64,000 nucleotides of DNA from NCBI GenBank assembly GCA_029721515.1, contig CM056556.1:7688501-7752500 (forward strand), written 5' to 3'. Under the pieces are notes generated by a model. It saw only the letters and a program-made list of their open reading frames with translations, did not search any database and was not told the origin of the DNA. Positions 14,601 to 26,800 of this stretch are shown in pieces. The stretch is from Synanceia verrucosa (lineage: Eukaryota; Chordata; Actinopteri; Perciformes; Synanceiidae). A program made the translations under genes and the position numbers. Positions within the stretch are counted from its first letter, which is position 1. Each line of letters begins with the position of its first letter.

Positions 14601-14664
14601 TTTAAATTCAAGGAGATCCTCTCCAAATAATGTGTCAATGCAGACTGAGTTTTCCCAATTTTGG

Positions 14665-14665
<1 letters not shown>

Positions 14666-14707
<42 letters not shown>
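14666..14707. repeat. (TA)n microsatellite
   Basis: About 21 TA units. They produce Ile-Tyr runs in frames on both strands. Confidence 0.97.
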
Positions 14708-14710
<3 letters not shown>

Positions 14711-15204
14711 GCAGATTTTTTTGACACAAGAATGTAGGTCTGTGTGGGTCTCTCATAGCTCAAAGTTGCCACTGTGGTCAACATGAAAGACTTGGATACT
14801 AGCATGTGCACACACACAAACATACTTTTGGATAATTTATATTTACTTCCATGCAAAAGCATAAACAATGAAGATGAAATCCACAAAATTCTCCAGCACG
14901 TGTGTCTTGTCTCAAATACACACTCAACAAACAGCCAGAACCGAGTGGTTTGTGCAGTCGTATAAGCCAAGGAAGCACATAGGGAAAGCATAACAGTTCA
15001 ACCCCGGGGTCATAAGGTCAAGCACATCTAGGTGATCAGTGCTTCCGCTCCACGTTCTGTTTATGACTGTGTGTATACACACCATACAGTCTGTTGGACA
15101 ATTGTATACACCCACACCCAGCCTCAAGCTCACACAGCTGGCACAGCCAAACATTCACAGAGTCTGTTTTAGGGAAGGGGGAGTGTGTGGTTATGTGTGT
15201 GGAC

Positions 15205-15208
<4 letters not shown>

Positions 15209-15256
<48 letters not shown>

Positions 15257-15312
15257 TGCGCTTGCGAGCGTGCACGTGCGGGTGCGGGTGCGTGTGTGTG
15301 TGTGTGTGTGCG
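15209..15312. repeat. Compound (GT)n microsatellite
   Basis: Two pure GT tracts (about 15209-15254 and 15291-15312) flank a GC-containing GTGCG/CTTGCG segment. The alternating purine-pyrimidine character over about 100 bp favours Z-DNA. Confidence 0.95.
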
Positions 15313-16302
15313 TACAAACTTCTTTGACCCAAATGATCTTCAGCTGCCACCCACACACTAAGACTAGTGCATACAAGCATACATAAGCACAAACTCGTGC
15401 AGAAATTGACATTGCATATGAATGTAAGCTCATGCATTTAATTACTAATTCTGGAAACAAAGTTAGCCACACTGGATTAGATTTATTTATTCTGGCAAAA
15501 TGATAGACTGATTGCTTCATATTTCTTAAGTCAGCGCCAGAAGCTCCATAAAAGTTTTGCGGTCTCCTTATCTTGATCTGCAGTGCAACTGCCAGCTTCT
15601 CTTTAAAAAGCTCTTGACTGTCTCTAAAAGGAGTCTGAAAATCTATATACAGTCGCACAGTAGGGAAAAGGTGCAGTTTGTTCACACAAACTCTTTGAGT
15701 GCCACTAAACACTCACTTTTTAAGGGCAATGCACTCACTTTTTATAGGACTAAAGCAGGTGGCTACATGGGCTGCAGAGATGGGAGGTACAGATGGATGA
15801 AGTGACGGGGTGGAGTAATGACAAACCTCAGTATAAATTGAAGTTAAACATTGTCATTTGAGGGGAGTGTCAGACTACAATTGAAATGGACCTTTACTTT
15901 GCTTGATTTTGTTTTATTCAGTTATGCTCTTTCTGTCCCAGATTGTCCTTTTGCTTTCATTTCAAAAAGTTGTGAATCCAAAGGGATGAAAAAGGGAAGT
16001 ACTAAATAAGGTTTTTCATGTTATATTTACAACACATCGTCAAATGAACAGTCACCTTTGCTAGGTTGTAAATAAATAGGACACTGATTGCAAAAATAGG
16101 AAATCTATCTGATTTAAACTTACAAACAGCCCTAGAGGCAGCGTTTGGCCTCCTATCACAGTGGTAGCAGCCCTGTTTCATGTAGCATCTTCTACTCTTG
16201 ACTTTATGGGCTTTACATAATGGTCATCTCAGTCAACACAGCTGACTGACTGAGAGTGTGTGTGTACATGTGACAGATTTATGTTTGTTTGTGTGTGGGT
16301 TT

Positions 16303-16323
16303 GTTTGTGTGTGTGTGTGTGTG
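16303..16323. repeat. Short (GT)n tract
   Basis: About ten GT units inside a wider GTTT/GTGT-rich segment starting near 16255. Confidence 0.9.
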
Positions 16324-19261
16324 AGAATGTGCAGCCGGGTCTGCACAGCTCCATGTGTTTGTGGTTAAGTGTGACCCTTGTGGTTTCTCATGGCGATCTG
16401 TCGGTTATATCTCCACAGTAAAAAGTTGGTTGGTGCCCTCTCCTCAAGATCAGGATCAGCACAGTAGTGTATATCTCATTTCCGTGTTTGCATGTAGCCC
16501 TAAACTGCCAAGGAGAAGAAAGGGATTTGTTATGTGAACCATGTGTGACTGCTGACGCAGATGGGGGAGGTTAAAGCAGCAGGGATCTCAAAGGGTGTGG
16601 TTTCGTCTGCCAATCAGTTTCACTCTCCGTCTGATGTGAGATTGACAGTCTGGGAGATGCTATCAGCTCCTAGACAACCACTGAGGCTGAAAATGACCAC
16701 TGAAACTGGAGATATTGTGCTTCTAATCTATATTAGCCCTCTAGCTTCTCCTTGAGGCCAAGATAGCAAATTTAGTTTTAGACAAAGCTGTTATGGTGTG
16801 CTTTATTCCACAGTACATAGTCCCACAAATGTCAAACTTTTTTAGAGGTTGACTTTCAAAAGCTTCCATCTTTAGCCAGATCTGGTGAGTGGGCTTGTGC
16901 AGCTGGACTAAACTAACAGAGCTTCTCCCTGTGAGCCACGCTGGTGTTACAAGTAAATACAACAGATACAGAGAGGGTACCGTGGAGGCGGATGTTTTCA
17001 CAGATTATGGGAGTGATCCACTCGCAGTGGGCTAACAATGGCCGCATCAGTGTGAGGTGCAGTGAGTTTGTGCTGCTTTGGGTTGTGTGGTGTTTATGTA
17101 GCCCTTGGGAGGCCGTCCTGCTACATGTTAACACAGTATTAAATCATTTCACGCCGACAGCATTATCATAAGGATGTTGATTCAGGAAATCTATGTGCTG
17201 TATGGCTCACATTCCTCCTAAAGTGTCATCATGCCATGGCTGTTTAACTATACAAAATACATCTGGCTCTGGGATAAAACAGACAGGAACCTTGCATATT
17301 GACAGTGTATTACATCATTATTTATGATGCATGCATGTGGTTAAGAAGTTTAGAAGCTGCAGGATTTAAGAACTATTTTTTTTGGATGGAATGGAGTTAA
17401 ATTTAGTTTTCAAGTAATCCAGTTTTAAAGAGTAATATTATGGTTGTTTTCTTTACATAAGTAGAGTAGCACTTACTAAGAGGATATTACAATCGAGCAG
17501 ATCAAGTCATTAACTTTTCAACTTAACCAGCCATTGAATTTGGCAGACAGGAATAGTTCTGCCTGTAATTCCCTGAGACTCTGGGCGATGAGAATGGAGG
17601 CACAGCTCCAGGTATGCTAACAACATAAACGCTCTGTAGCCCTGGAGCAGAAAGGCTTATTCTGCTGCAGGTCTGAAAAAGGAAACCTCAGGCTTTCAGA
17701 TTTCTTCTAACAATAGAAAGCCTAATAGGCAGATCATCGCCTGGACCACAAATGCCTCTTTCTCTCAGGTGCATTTATTTGAAAGGCTTAAACACATCGA
17801 AGGAGCTTAGTCTTGAAGACACAGGCGTTCACCTGGGAGACGGACTGGGGAATCCCCTGGACTGTCTCTCTATCAGCAAAGTGATATTATCTCCTTCACC
17901 CTGCTCCTGAACAACCCCTATTCTGTCTTCTTTCCACCTCTGCCACTCTTTGTCTCTTGTATCCATGTTTAAATGCAGATCTCTGGTGCTCCAGTGATGC
18001 TGCAGGAAAAGCCACCTCAGTCTGGCCCTTTTAAATCATCGTGGCTCTGTGAGATGCTGGACTGCCACCCTCCTGTCTGACAGACCCAGGGAGGGGGTAG
18101 AGAGTGGGCAGACCAGAGGTATTCCTATCAGGTTTCCCTCTAACTACAGCAAAGACTGTGTCTGAGCCAGAGCTGCCATAGGGCTCTTCATATTCCCAGC
18201 AGCACCCATGTACTCATACTGCTTATGAAATGACATGCTTGGCCTCAGCTATTCTGTTTCACAGAAGTTCACCATTATTGCTGACATTTTGTTTTCCATG
18301 ATTTTCTTAGTGAGTGAGATGAAGGATAAGAATGAGCGGGGGTGGCTGTGTTTTGGTAAAACAGTTGGATACATCTATTTCGGTTGGAGAGCAGCTTCTT
18401 CTGGTTGCCACATATGTTTTGAATAAAGTAACATATCCCACATAGATATTTTTTACGTGTGATCGACAATTAGCCAAAATGTGTTCCCTGTTTTCTGACT
18501 GCGGCTCCCAAAGCATCCATAAAGTAGGCTTGAGAAGGAGCAATTTGAAGTGGTTTGACATGCTGCAACTCACCAGAGTGCTCTGTGATTATTCTTCATC
18601 TTCTCCTTTGGTTTGTCTCTATTACTTTCCCTCATCATTTTTCACTCTTCTTTTACTACTGGCCACTCACACTCTTTGCTCTTTGTTCTGCCTCCATTGT
18701 GACAATATCATGAAAGTTTATAGATGAAAAAGTCTTTGATCCAGCACACACAGGCCCTCAAACAACACAGCTGTCTATCAGAGGCTTAAACTGTTATTCC
18801 TTAATCTATGATATACCTAGACTGCTGGCTTTTAACTGAGTTCCCAGGGCTCATTGGCCAGGCTGTGATGGAGGGCATTATAAACCCTTCAACAGAGCTG
18901 CTCTGTGCCACTTATTATTCAATATCTAACACAGAGCTTCAAGTCATGATGGACCTTGAGTGAGTTTTAATGAAAGATTTCCTGCTTGGTCCCTGCCAGG
19001 TCGTCTACCACGCAATATCGCCTGCTCCCTTACAACAGCTCACTCCTTCAAATTAAGGGCGAAGGAAAAGCTGCACTGCTAAAAACAGAATATTTTCAAA
19101 GCAATGGGACCTTGTTCAAGGAAAGTAGCAGGAGCTGTATCCGACTTTAGACCCCAGCATGGGTCAGTGAGAGTAGGAATAGTAAATCCCAGAGGGCCAT
19201 GTCTCCCCCTGTTGCTTCTCTGGTTAAGGCCAGCGATGAGGTGATCGACGTAGTGGGGGAA

Positions 19262-19315
19262 GTGTGTGTGCGTGTGTGTGTGTGTGCGCGTGTGTGTGTG
19301 TGTGTGTGTGTGTGT
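19262..19315. repeat. (GT)n microsatellite with CG interruptions
   Basis: About 54 bp of GT with GCGTG and GCGCG interruptions. Confidence 0.95.
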
Positions 19316-19471
19316 CAGACTTTTGGTTTTGGTCCAAGACAGGAAAATGCTGAAGTAAGCTCACCCATCACCTCTCAGACTCCTGGATAAAGCACTAGCC
19401 TAATTATACCTGCAGTGTGATTTATTCTTTTAACACCATTTTAAAGCGTGTGTGTATGTGAATGCAGTATA

Positions 19472-19473
<2 letters not shown>

Positions 19474-19513
<40 letters not shown>

Positions 19514-19514
19514 T
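19474..19514. repeat. (GT)n microsatellite
   Basis: About 20 GT units with one TA interruption near the end, only about 160 bp from the previous GT tract. Confidence 0.95.
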
Positions 19515-20990
19515 AAAAGCAGCAGTCTGATATGGTAGTGACGTTCAGGAAAAAGGCCATGTGAGGAGAACTGCACAGAGGATGTAATGATATATCAGTC
19601 TTGTTTTCCTGCAGCAGATGTGTGTTTTCTGACAGCTTGTTTTTTTCAGCCCTTCCTTGATTTGTGACAGGAGCTAACCCATTCCATGGTTTACAGACAG
19701 AGCAGAAAAGCCCCCACAGGCAGAGGAAGGAGTTTGGTCTGTCGAATGATGTCAGTGTTTGGAGAGGATGAGTGTGTTGGTGAGGGGGGGTGAGATGAGT
19801 CTGGCAGGAAGAGTGTGTGTGGGGGAGGTAACACGAGATCCCCCACAGAGATGCTAAACTGCATTACAGACTGAGAGGGAAGAGGACTCTTTACAAGGAT
19901 GAAGAAAAACGTTCCACTTTTAATCTGTGTGCAATCTAAAAATAACCTCCTCTCTCTGTCGACTGCCCACTGGGGCAGGCTTGTTAAAGAGTCTGTCTCC
20001 AAAGAGAGAGGGAGTCAAAGTTCTGCAGAGTACCAAACAAAAAGAAAAGAGAAAAGGGACAAGAAACGAGGGAGGGATTAAGATGGAAAATAGAGCACAA
20101 GTGGGAGGGAAGAGACAGAGAGAGAGGAAAGAAGGAATAGCGGTGGGAAAGATGTGGGACAGATGAATCTTTGAGAGAGTGAGAATGAGTTCATGAAGCC
20201 TGAGAGACGCCTGAGAAAATCAGACTCCTATGTTGTCAACTGTTCCCTCTCACCACGCCAGTCAGCCTCAGTGCAATGCCATTACACACCTATTTGGCCT
20301 TTTGTTAGTCTTGGTGCTGCAATAAAAGAACCTAGTGCTTGGAAATGTGGAATAACAGACGACCTTTTACAGGGCACAGTGGCATGGCTCTTCTCCGAGA
20401 GGTTCACCTCAGAAGCACTGAATCACAACACACATCACAGTCACCCATTCTTCAAATGCTTCCCTGTCTTAGCGTCTGACTCACAACTTGCTACTGTACC
20501 AATTCAGCCAGCCACCCAGCCTGATGTGTCATCCTCTTCTCTGTTACTGTTACGTTGGTGTTTTTCCCCTAACTCCCAGCAAAATGAATGGAACAGGTGA
20601 GTGTTGGTTTGTTTTCAATGGGTTTTCACTGGGATTTCAAAGACCCACGGGAAGCGTCTTACAAAGAGAGGAACGAGTTCTAAAAATACTAGACACTGTC
20701 TCTGGGATGTTGAGATCCTCCCTCAGAAAGTAAAACAATCTTTGGCCTTATTCACTAACATCCATCTGCCCAAGGCTAGGAGACTCCTCGAGACTGCTCA
20801 CACCCTTGGTTTTGTCTTTCTGAACAATTTGAAACAAATCTGGCCCAGATGCGAGCAGGTGGCTTTGCTCTGCTCATCACATGGTGAATCTCTTGAAACC
20901 CGTGGCAGTCAGTACATTATGCACATCTAAGCCGAGCTATTGGCATTAACCGAGTGAAGGATTTAACTGGAGCTTCCGACAAATCTGAGT

Positions 20991-21517
20991 ACATGCACAG
21001 CAAGAGAATCGAATTATTGAGTGAGGTACGTTCTCCTCCGAGACACTAGATGGTGGTATACGCACTTTCACGTTGGCATTTTTCCGGTTCTTCTGCCACT
21101 GTGTTGTTGTCATCCCGCTTCTGTAGTCTTGTCACTTACAGAAGGGGGAGTGCCAGGCCAGCCAGTAGTCTGGCTAAACGTGGTTTGCATATACATGCCG
21201 GAAAAGCTTGATTTAGAGCCGCATTATCTGGCACAAATAGTCCTATTATAAAAACTCCAGTTCGGTTCGACTACAGTCCGACTAAAGCCTGGTTTATGCT
21301 TCTGCATCGCGGCGACGGCATAGCTACGGCGTAGACCCGACGCCATCGTTGAGCAGACCAATCACAGTCCTTGCCGTTCACGTCTCAACGCGTTGACGCG
21401 ACGCCGTAGCTACGCCGTCGCCGCGACGCAGAAGCATAAACCATGCTTAAGGTGTATATGTGGCTTTTGAAACTGTGATATTAGCCGGCAATAAGTCGAA
21501 TTTCTCTAAGTGCATGT
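20991..21517. mobile_element. Degenerate inverted-repeat DNA transposon carrying a nested MITE
   Basis: The left end (from ACATGCAC at 20991, with AGAGAATCGAATTATTG following) is matched imperfectly by the inverted right end (AATAAGTCGAATTTCTCT, then GTGCATGT ending near 21517). These are terminal inverted repeats of about 30 bp. The interior has no transposase reading frame, so the element is non-autonomous. It is split by a separate 162-bp MITE at 21286-21447. A clear target-site duplication could not be picked out because the edges have decayed, so the superfamily is left open. Confidence 0.5.
21286..21447. mobile_element. Palindromic MITE, PIF/Harbinger-like (TAA target duplication)
   Basis: The first and last roughly 50 bp are near-perfect inverted copies. 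The left end reads AGCCTGGTTTATGCTTCTGC and continues CATCGCGGCGACGGC. The right end, inverted, reads AGCATGGTTTATGCTTCTGC and continues GTCGCGGCGACGGC. The element is directly flanked by TAA at 21283-21285 and 21448-21450. A TWA target duplication is the hallmark of PIF/Harbinger transposons. It is very CpG-rich compared with its surroundings. No coding capacity. The superfamily call rests only on the 3-bp duplication. Confidence 0.8.
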
Positions 21518-22082
21518 AAACGTACTGACTGGGAAGACCTGTCTCTCAGCTTGTTTGATTTTACAATCCAACTTAAGCAGTGAAGACATCGTGCTCACAG
21601 CAGGCTCAGTTTCCAGTCTTTTTATACATGCACTCACACTGCAATTGCCACCAGTTATATATTGTTCAGATTTTCATCAGACAACATGAAGAGTAAAGCA
21701 GTGACTGCCAAGTACAAGGTCACAGTGGTGTGCATTACCTAACACAGCTGATAAACAGCATATGGACCCTTCAAGTACAGAGCAAGATCACAGTACATCA
21801 CATACCTTATGAGGAGTGCCTTTTTGCTAACTGTGATGTCATTTCTCCCACTTAAAGGAGGGGCGCTAACCCCCTACCGCCATCATTTTTTTTCTTTTTT
21901 TACAATGGAACATCAGCTGGGTGGCTGTGGAGAGATTACATCACTGAGGTTATTCAAGCAGCAGCAGATGACTGAGTGAAACAGCACAGAAGCAGCAAAG
22001 CCTTTGACCAACCAAATACCATTCATAAATTCCTTTTAGATTGTAGCCAATTGCACAAGACCTCTAGACTGTAGTCATGATG

Positions 22083-22084
<2 letters not shown>

Positions 22085-22121
<37 letters not shown>
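22085..22121. repeat. (CA)n microsatellite
   Basis: About 18 perfect CA units. Confidence 0.97.
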
Positions 22122-23813
22122 GTGCTGTCCTCTTCTGGCTCTCACTGCTTCTTTGGGGGAATGGTGGTCGCAAGTCTTGCCATAGAAACAAAGGTATTTC
22201 CAGTGTAGGAAAATAGCATGTTGTCCGGTATATTTTCCCTTTCTATCTCCACAGTAGCTTTCACTGACCTTTCAAAACACCTCAACAGAGACGTGTTTTT
22301 GCTCTCTAAAGTTGGTCAGTGCTTTTAACGTTTCAAATTCTCTCAGTATTTTAAAAGCTCATATTTCATTTTGATTGTCCTCCACTCCTCTGTATGCATG
22401 CATGATAGCAAGGTGGATAAGGGATACAGAGAACTTTTGGAGGAGAAACGTCACTCAGATGGGAATATGTTCATTTGTTATTCTTTTTCCTGGAACAGTT
22501 GCTGTGTGAACTCCTCCACATAGTTTTCAGTGCATGAACTTCAAATGTGTCTTTTTTGTAAAAACAAATATGAAGTTGATGTAATTCCTGAACTTCATTT
22601 TGGAGCAGATGAAGAGGACTTACCCTACATGTAGTTTGTCTGGGATGTGCCATGCTTGCATGAAAAATGAGACATCATGGAAATAGGATAAAATACTTGC
22701 AAGTGATCACATTTTTTGAATAGTTCTTATGTACCATTCCGAGAGATTCATCAACATATTTTCTTAGATTATGGCTTATATTTTTGACTGCATCTTGCAA
22801 CCAAGATCAGGGTGTGCTTTGGTGACCAGCAGCTCTCACAAGGCCTCCCTAACGACCCACTAGCCCTAGATTAATGGCTTTCCTGCTGCCCCAGAGATGC
22901 AAGCGGTGCCAACACAAATGGTCGGGCACGCGATGCTGGCATGACAAATTGAAGTGAGGGCAAAAGGGTAAAAGACAGACCGCAGCCCAGACTGACAGTT
23001 TTTTCTTGTGGCGCTGCATGAAGGGCAGAATTAGGAGCACAATTCTGAGCTGAGAGGTCAAAGATGCAGGGTTACAGACACTAGCTTGTCCCTCTGCCTC
23101 TACCCTTTAATGGAGTGTGACAAGGCTTCTGATCCCAGCAGTCTGACCAAATGGTTTATTCATCAGAGCTGCTCGTGGGTGCAACACTTTGCACATTTCG
23201 TGCACATAGAGGTTGACACATAAGTTACAGTGAGAGTGCTCTCCTTACCTCAGCATGTGCAATTGGAAATGCTTTCATCTGATTGATGTGTGTAGCCCTG
23301 AAAGCAAAGAAAGCTGGCAAACGGCACACTGCTCTCACTGTTGTCACTTCATTTGTGTTATTGATTGTGAGTTTACGAGCTGTCAGAAATGTGAAACATC
23401 ATTATAACTGTATACAGAGAAAAATGTAAACAGACGCTCACAGTTCAAAACATAAACTAAATACGTCTTTCACTTTTGTGTATCTTAGTCCCTGATTTAT
23501 TCTCATTTCTGATTTCAGAAATGATTATTTCTAGTCATCCATAAAGGTTACTCTTTAGTGACTAATATATAGCATCCTGTCTACTGAATCAAGCATTGGT
23601 CATTGCCAGCCCAATAGTTGAGTTTTTGATTAATGCTTTCCAAGTGTTGATTTGGTGACACACATGTGATATGGCATCACATTCTTGTAGTTTTACCTGC
23701 CATGGCTTATAGTCAATTGGCTAAATCAAAGTGGAAAAACAGAGCCTGTAACCCATTACTCATTTTTAGATTAGATTTTTCTGACATGCATGTGCAATGT
23801 GGAGCATTATGCT

Positions 23814-23817
<4 letters not shown>

Positions 23818-23856
<39 letters not shown>

Positions 23857-23860
23857 ACAT
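23818..23860. repeat. (CA)n microsatellite
   Basis: About 20 CA units with one AA interruption. Confidence 0.97.
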
Positions 23861-26800
23861 ATGTGGGCATGAATGCTTGCGTGCATTTGAAGGTCAAGAG
23901 GGGATCGTTGGTGGTTGTTTATGCAGAGAGTGTGAGGAAGCAGAGTGACTGTGAGAACCCGAGTCCTGAACACTCCGGGTTTCTTGTCTTTCTCAGTCAC
24001 AGAGGAGCAAAGCGTTTGAGCAGATCTAGATGTGCAGCAGCTGTAAAAATAGGAAGGAGAGGGAAAGTATGATTCATGTGATGGGGGAGAGGATTACTTC
24101 AGCTTGCATATACTGTTTTTGCTGCACCAAGAAGAGGATCCAAATGATGTGCCCAAGTCAGGCCTTATCAAAGACTCAGATAGGTGGAGTGTAGAAATGA
24201 CCGTTGTTTTCACGATGAATAATGCACTCATAGATCTTTATCTTCATAGATCTTACGTGTTTGAGGTTAGCAAAAAAGTGTGTAAACTTCCACTGGTATC
24301 CAGAGAATTTCTTAATCTTTAAGGCTGCTACACTAAACTACTGTTGTGTGAGAAGCACTTTTGTATGTTTGGAGCCTCTGATGTAGCATCGTCTGACAGA
24401 CCCCTTACTCTAGTAAATCCCAGGAAAAAAAGTTATCTTTTTTAAAAATATTATGTAAATAATATTGCAAGTGTACGGTGAATGCGTTTATTTCCATAAG
24501 ACCTGGGTTGAGAAAAAATTCCAAAGTACACAGCATTCTCTTTTGGGTCGCTCTTTTGCTTGGCCAAGCCAGCCGCCTCACACACAGGCATGTGAAGCCA
24601 GAGAGGTTGGGCATGGATGAAGCACAGAAGCCACTTTCTCTATCCCGGCCTCCAGCACTGGTCTCCAGTGAGCCTGAGCAAGTCTGAGGGGAACAACGTG
24701 AGCTCTGCCAGGGGCTTTGGTTTGTTCCTCAGCCTCCAGTCAGCCACTCACCTATAATAAGGCCTCCTGTTCAACACGACGAAGGCAATGGGGAGAGTGG
24801 AAAAGAATTTACAGTAGTACAGGTTGACTGAGTTTGTTGATCAACCATAGATTAGTCCTGTAAACACAGGGTTGGTGCCGTTGGATAGCTCAATAATAGA
24901 GCTCAATCAGTAATAGCAATGCTGTTTCTGACACACTATAGTGATTCAGTCTTGGAGAGAGTTGAGTATCTTGATGTGCCTTCTCATCAGGTCTTTACTG
25001 AGTCACCTGAGAAGGATCCTGCAGACGTCTGTCTTTCTGGTTCAATCAGTGCCTGTGTTGTCTGCGTCGGTCAGACCCAGCGGTGATCCTGCTGAATCAG
25101 TGGATATTTTGTCTCAGTGGTGCTCTCCTGTCCAGCATGGATAGGATCAATACTTGTGTTGTGCAGTGTTGGGACAGCAGGGACTGGATCAGTACTGGTC
25201 CTGTTCCAGCCACCATGGGTCCACGCTGCACACTCTCTGTGGCTCTATGAATGGCTTCTTGCAGTGGTCGTACAGAGCGTCATTCTTCTCACCCTCATCT
25301 GAGGCTGACATCCGAGGGGGAAGCCCAGGGAGCAAGCAGGCTAAATGTTTTTCTATCCCCCTGGTAGGAATGGACATATCGGGTGCTGTTTTAATGCGTT
25401 TCAAGTGGAAAAACAAGGCAGTGTCCTATGACCGACAGTAGAAACGACAAGGACAGTAGTGAAAACAGACGGTGGCTCCGTTTGCCCTAGCCTCACAGTA
25501 TACAGAGCGGGGAAAGCGAAAACATCCAGTCCAGTGACAGACTCATCATCAATGCTCAGGGTTTGTTTGTGTTATGAGTTATTTGCCCACTTTGCCATTT
25601 CCCCAGGAATCTTAAATACCCCTGCCCCCGTGGCCCTCATTGGGTCCCTGTTTAAATAGTCCAACTAACTGGGAGTCCACCATCCCCAAGCTCTTGTCCC
25701 TGCCAGTGTTGCCAGGTCTAGATGGGACGAAATAAGCATTCCAGGAATAGCAACATGAGTCCAACCCCAAAACTCACCTGCTCCCCTCCCCCTCAGACGG
25801 GGAGGGTTTTTTATATCCTGTACCCTTTCTCCTCTGCACCTCTAACTGTGGATGTGTGGGTTGCCATGCAATAACAGTTTGCCACAGGGAACTACATGAC
25901 TCATTTACCCATGAAGCGTCTATATCAATATTTTACTTGATTAAGTTGTCCTTTTATCTATGACCCTTGCCCCTCTCCTTCCCTCATTATGTAACAAGAC
26001 AGAAGCCAGAGGCAAAGCTGTGCCAGACAGACAGGCATTGTGTAAATACCTAACACCAACATTCACCTCCTCGGTCTGGGGACAGCACTGGCACAGCTTG
26101 TCTGTCAAGCACTGCTGAAAAGAGGGAATGAGCATTTAGTTGATCTCAAAAAGGGGAATATTTGTGAATTTTAAAATAAAGCCATCCTGAGGAGAGAAGC
26201 AGGGAGGAGCATTGAGGAGAGGATGAATAGGGTCCTGTGCTCAACCCCCGGGTGGACTGAACCCCTCTGTTTGCGCTTTTTTCGGCCTTGGCACACAGGG
26301 CTGCCTGTGAGGAGTGGGTCGGAAGCAGGAAGTGGTTGTGTAAGACGATCTGCAGATGCAGCACAGAGCCCCTTTTCAACGACAGACCCCTTGGTCCCAT
26401 TCTGCACAGCGACACATCAGGTAGTCCTCCTGCTGCAGCCACAGCAAAACACAGGCCACGCCCACATGGGACCAGTAGGCAGAGAGGGGAGATAAAATGA
26501 AAAGATAGGACGGGTGACAGAAAGAGCAAGGACAAACGCTGGGAATAATACAGATTCAGAAGGGGGATGGAGTTCAAGGAAAAATGACACTGTGAGCTTC
26601 TGCTACTCTAGTCACTAATCAGATTGGAAAAAGATGTTTACCAGAGCGCTTCTGTGGTCTCTGCCAAAACTCGACATAGCCTGAATAGTTTTATGCATAA
26701 CATCTTGTATTACTATCAAGCAAAGAATAATAACAATGAAAATTTGGTTACTTTATGAATCAGAGGTGGAAGATCAAGCTGCAGATGTACAGCAGGTATT

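Larger units (their letters stand above)
8510..20990. other. Non-coding DNA, probable intron 1 (first part)
   Basis: No coding gene is visible. Open frames are short and show no recognised domain; several come from (TA)n or (GT)n tracts. The stretch holds microsatellites at 8.6, 14.7, 15.2, 16.3, 19.3 and 19.5 kb and a purine-rich tract near 20.03-20.15 kb. If the donor at 8510 is joined to the acceptor at 36592, it is intronic; otherwise it is 5' flank. Some parts, for example around 17.7-19.0 kb, look unrepetitive and could be regulatory, but nothing in the sequence alone proves it. Confidence 0.5.

Noticed and set aside
15191..15712. 173-codon minus-strand frame
   Set aside because: Much of it is Thr-His runs from the (GT)n tract and the rest shows no domain.
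25154..25441. Overlapping open frames on both strands (95 and 75 codons) as a possible small exon
   Set aside because: No known domain, no convincing splice pair, and nothing to choose between strands.
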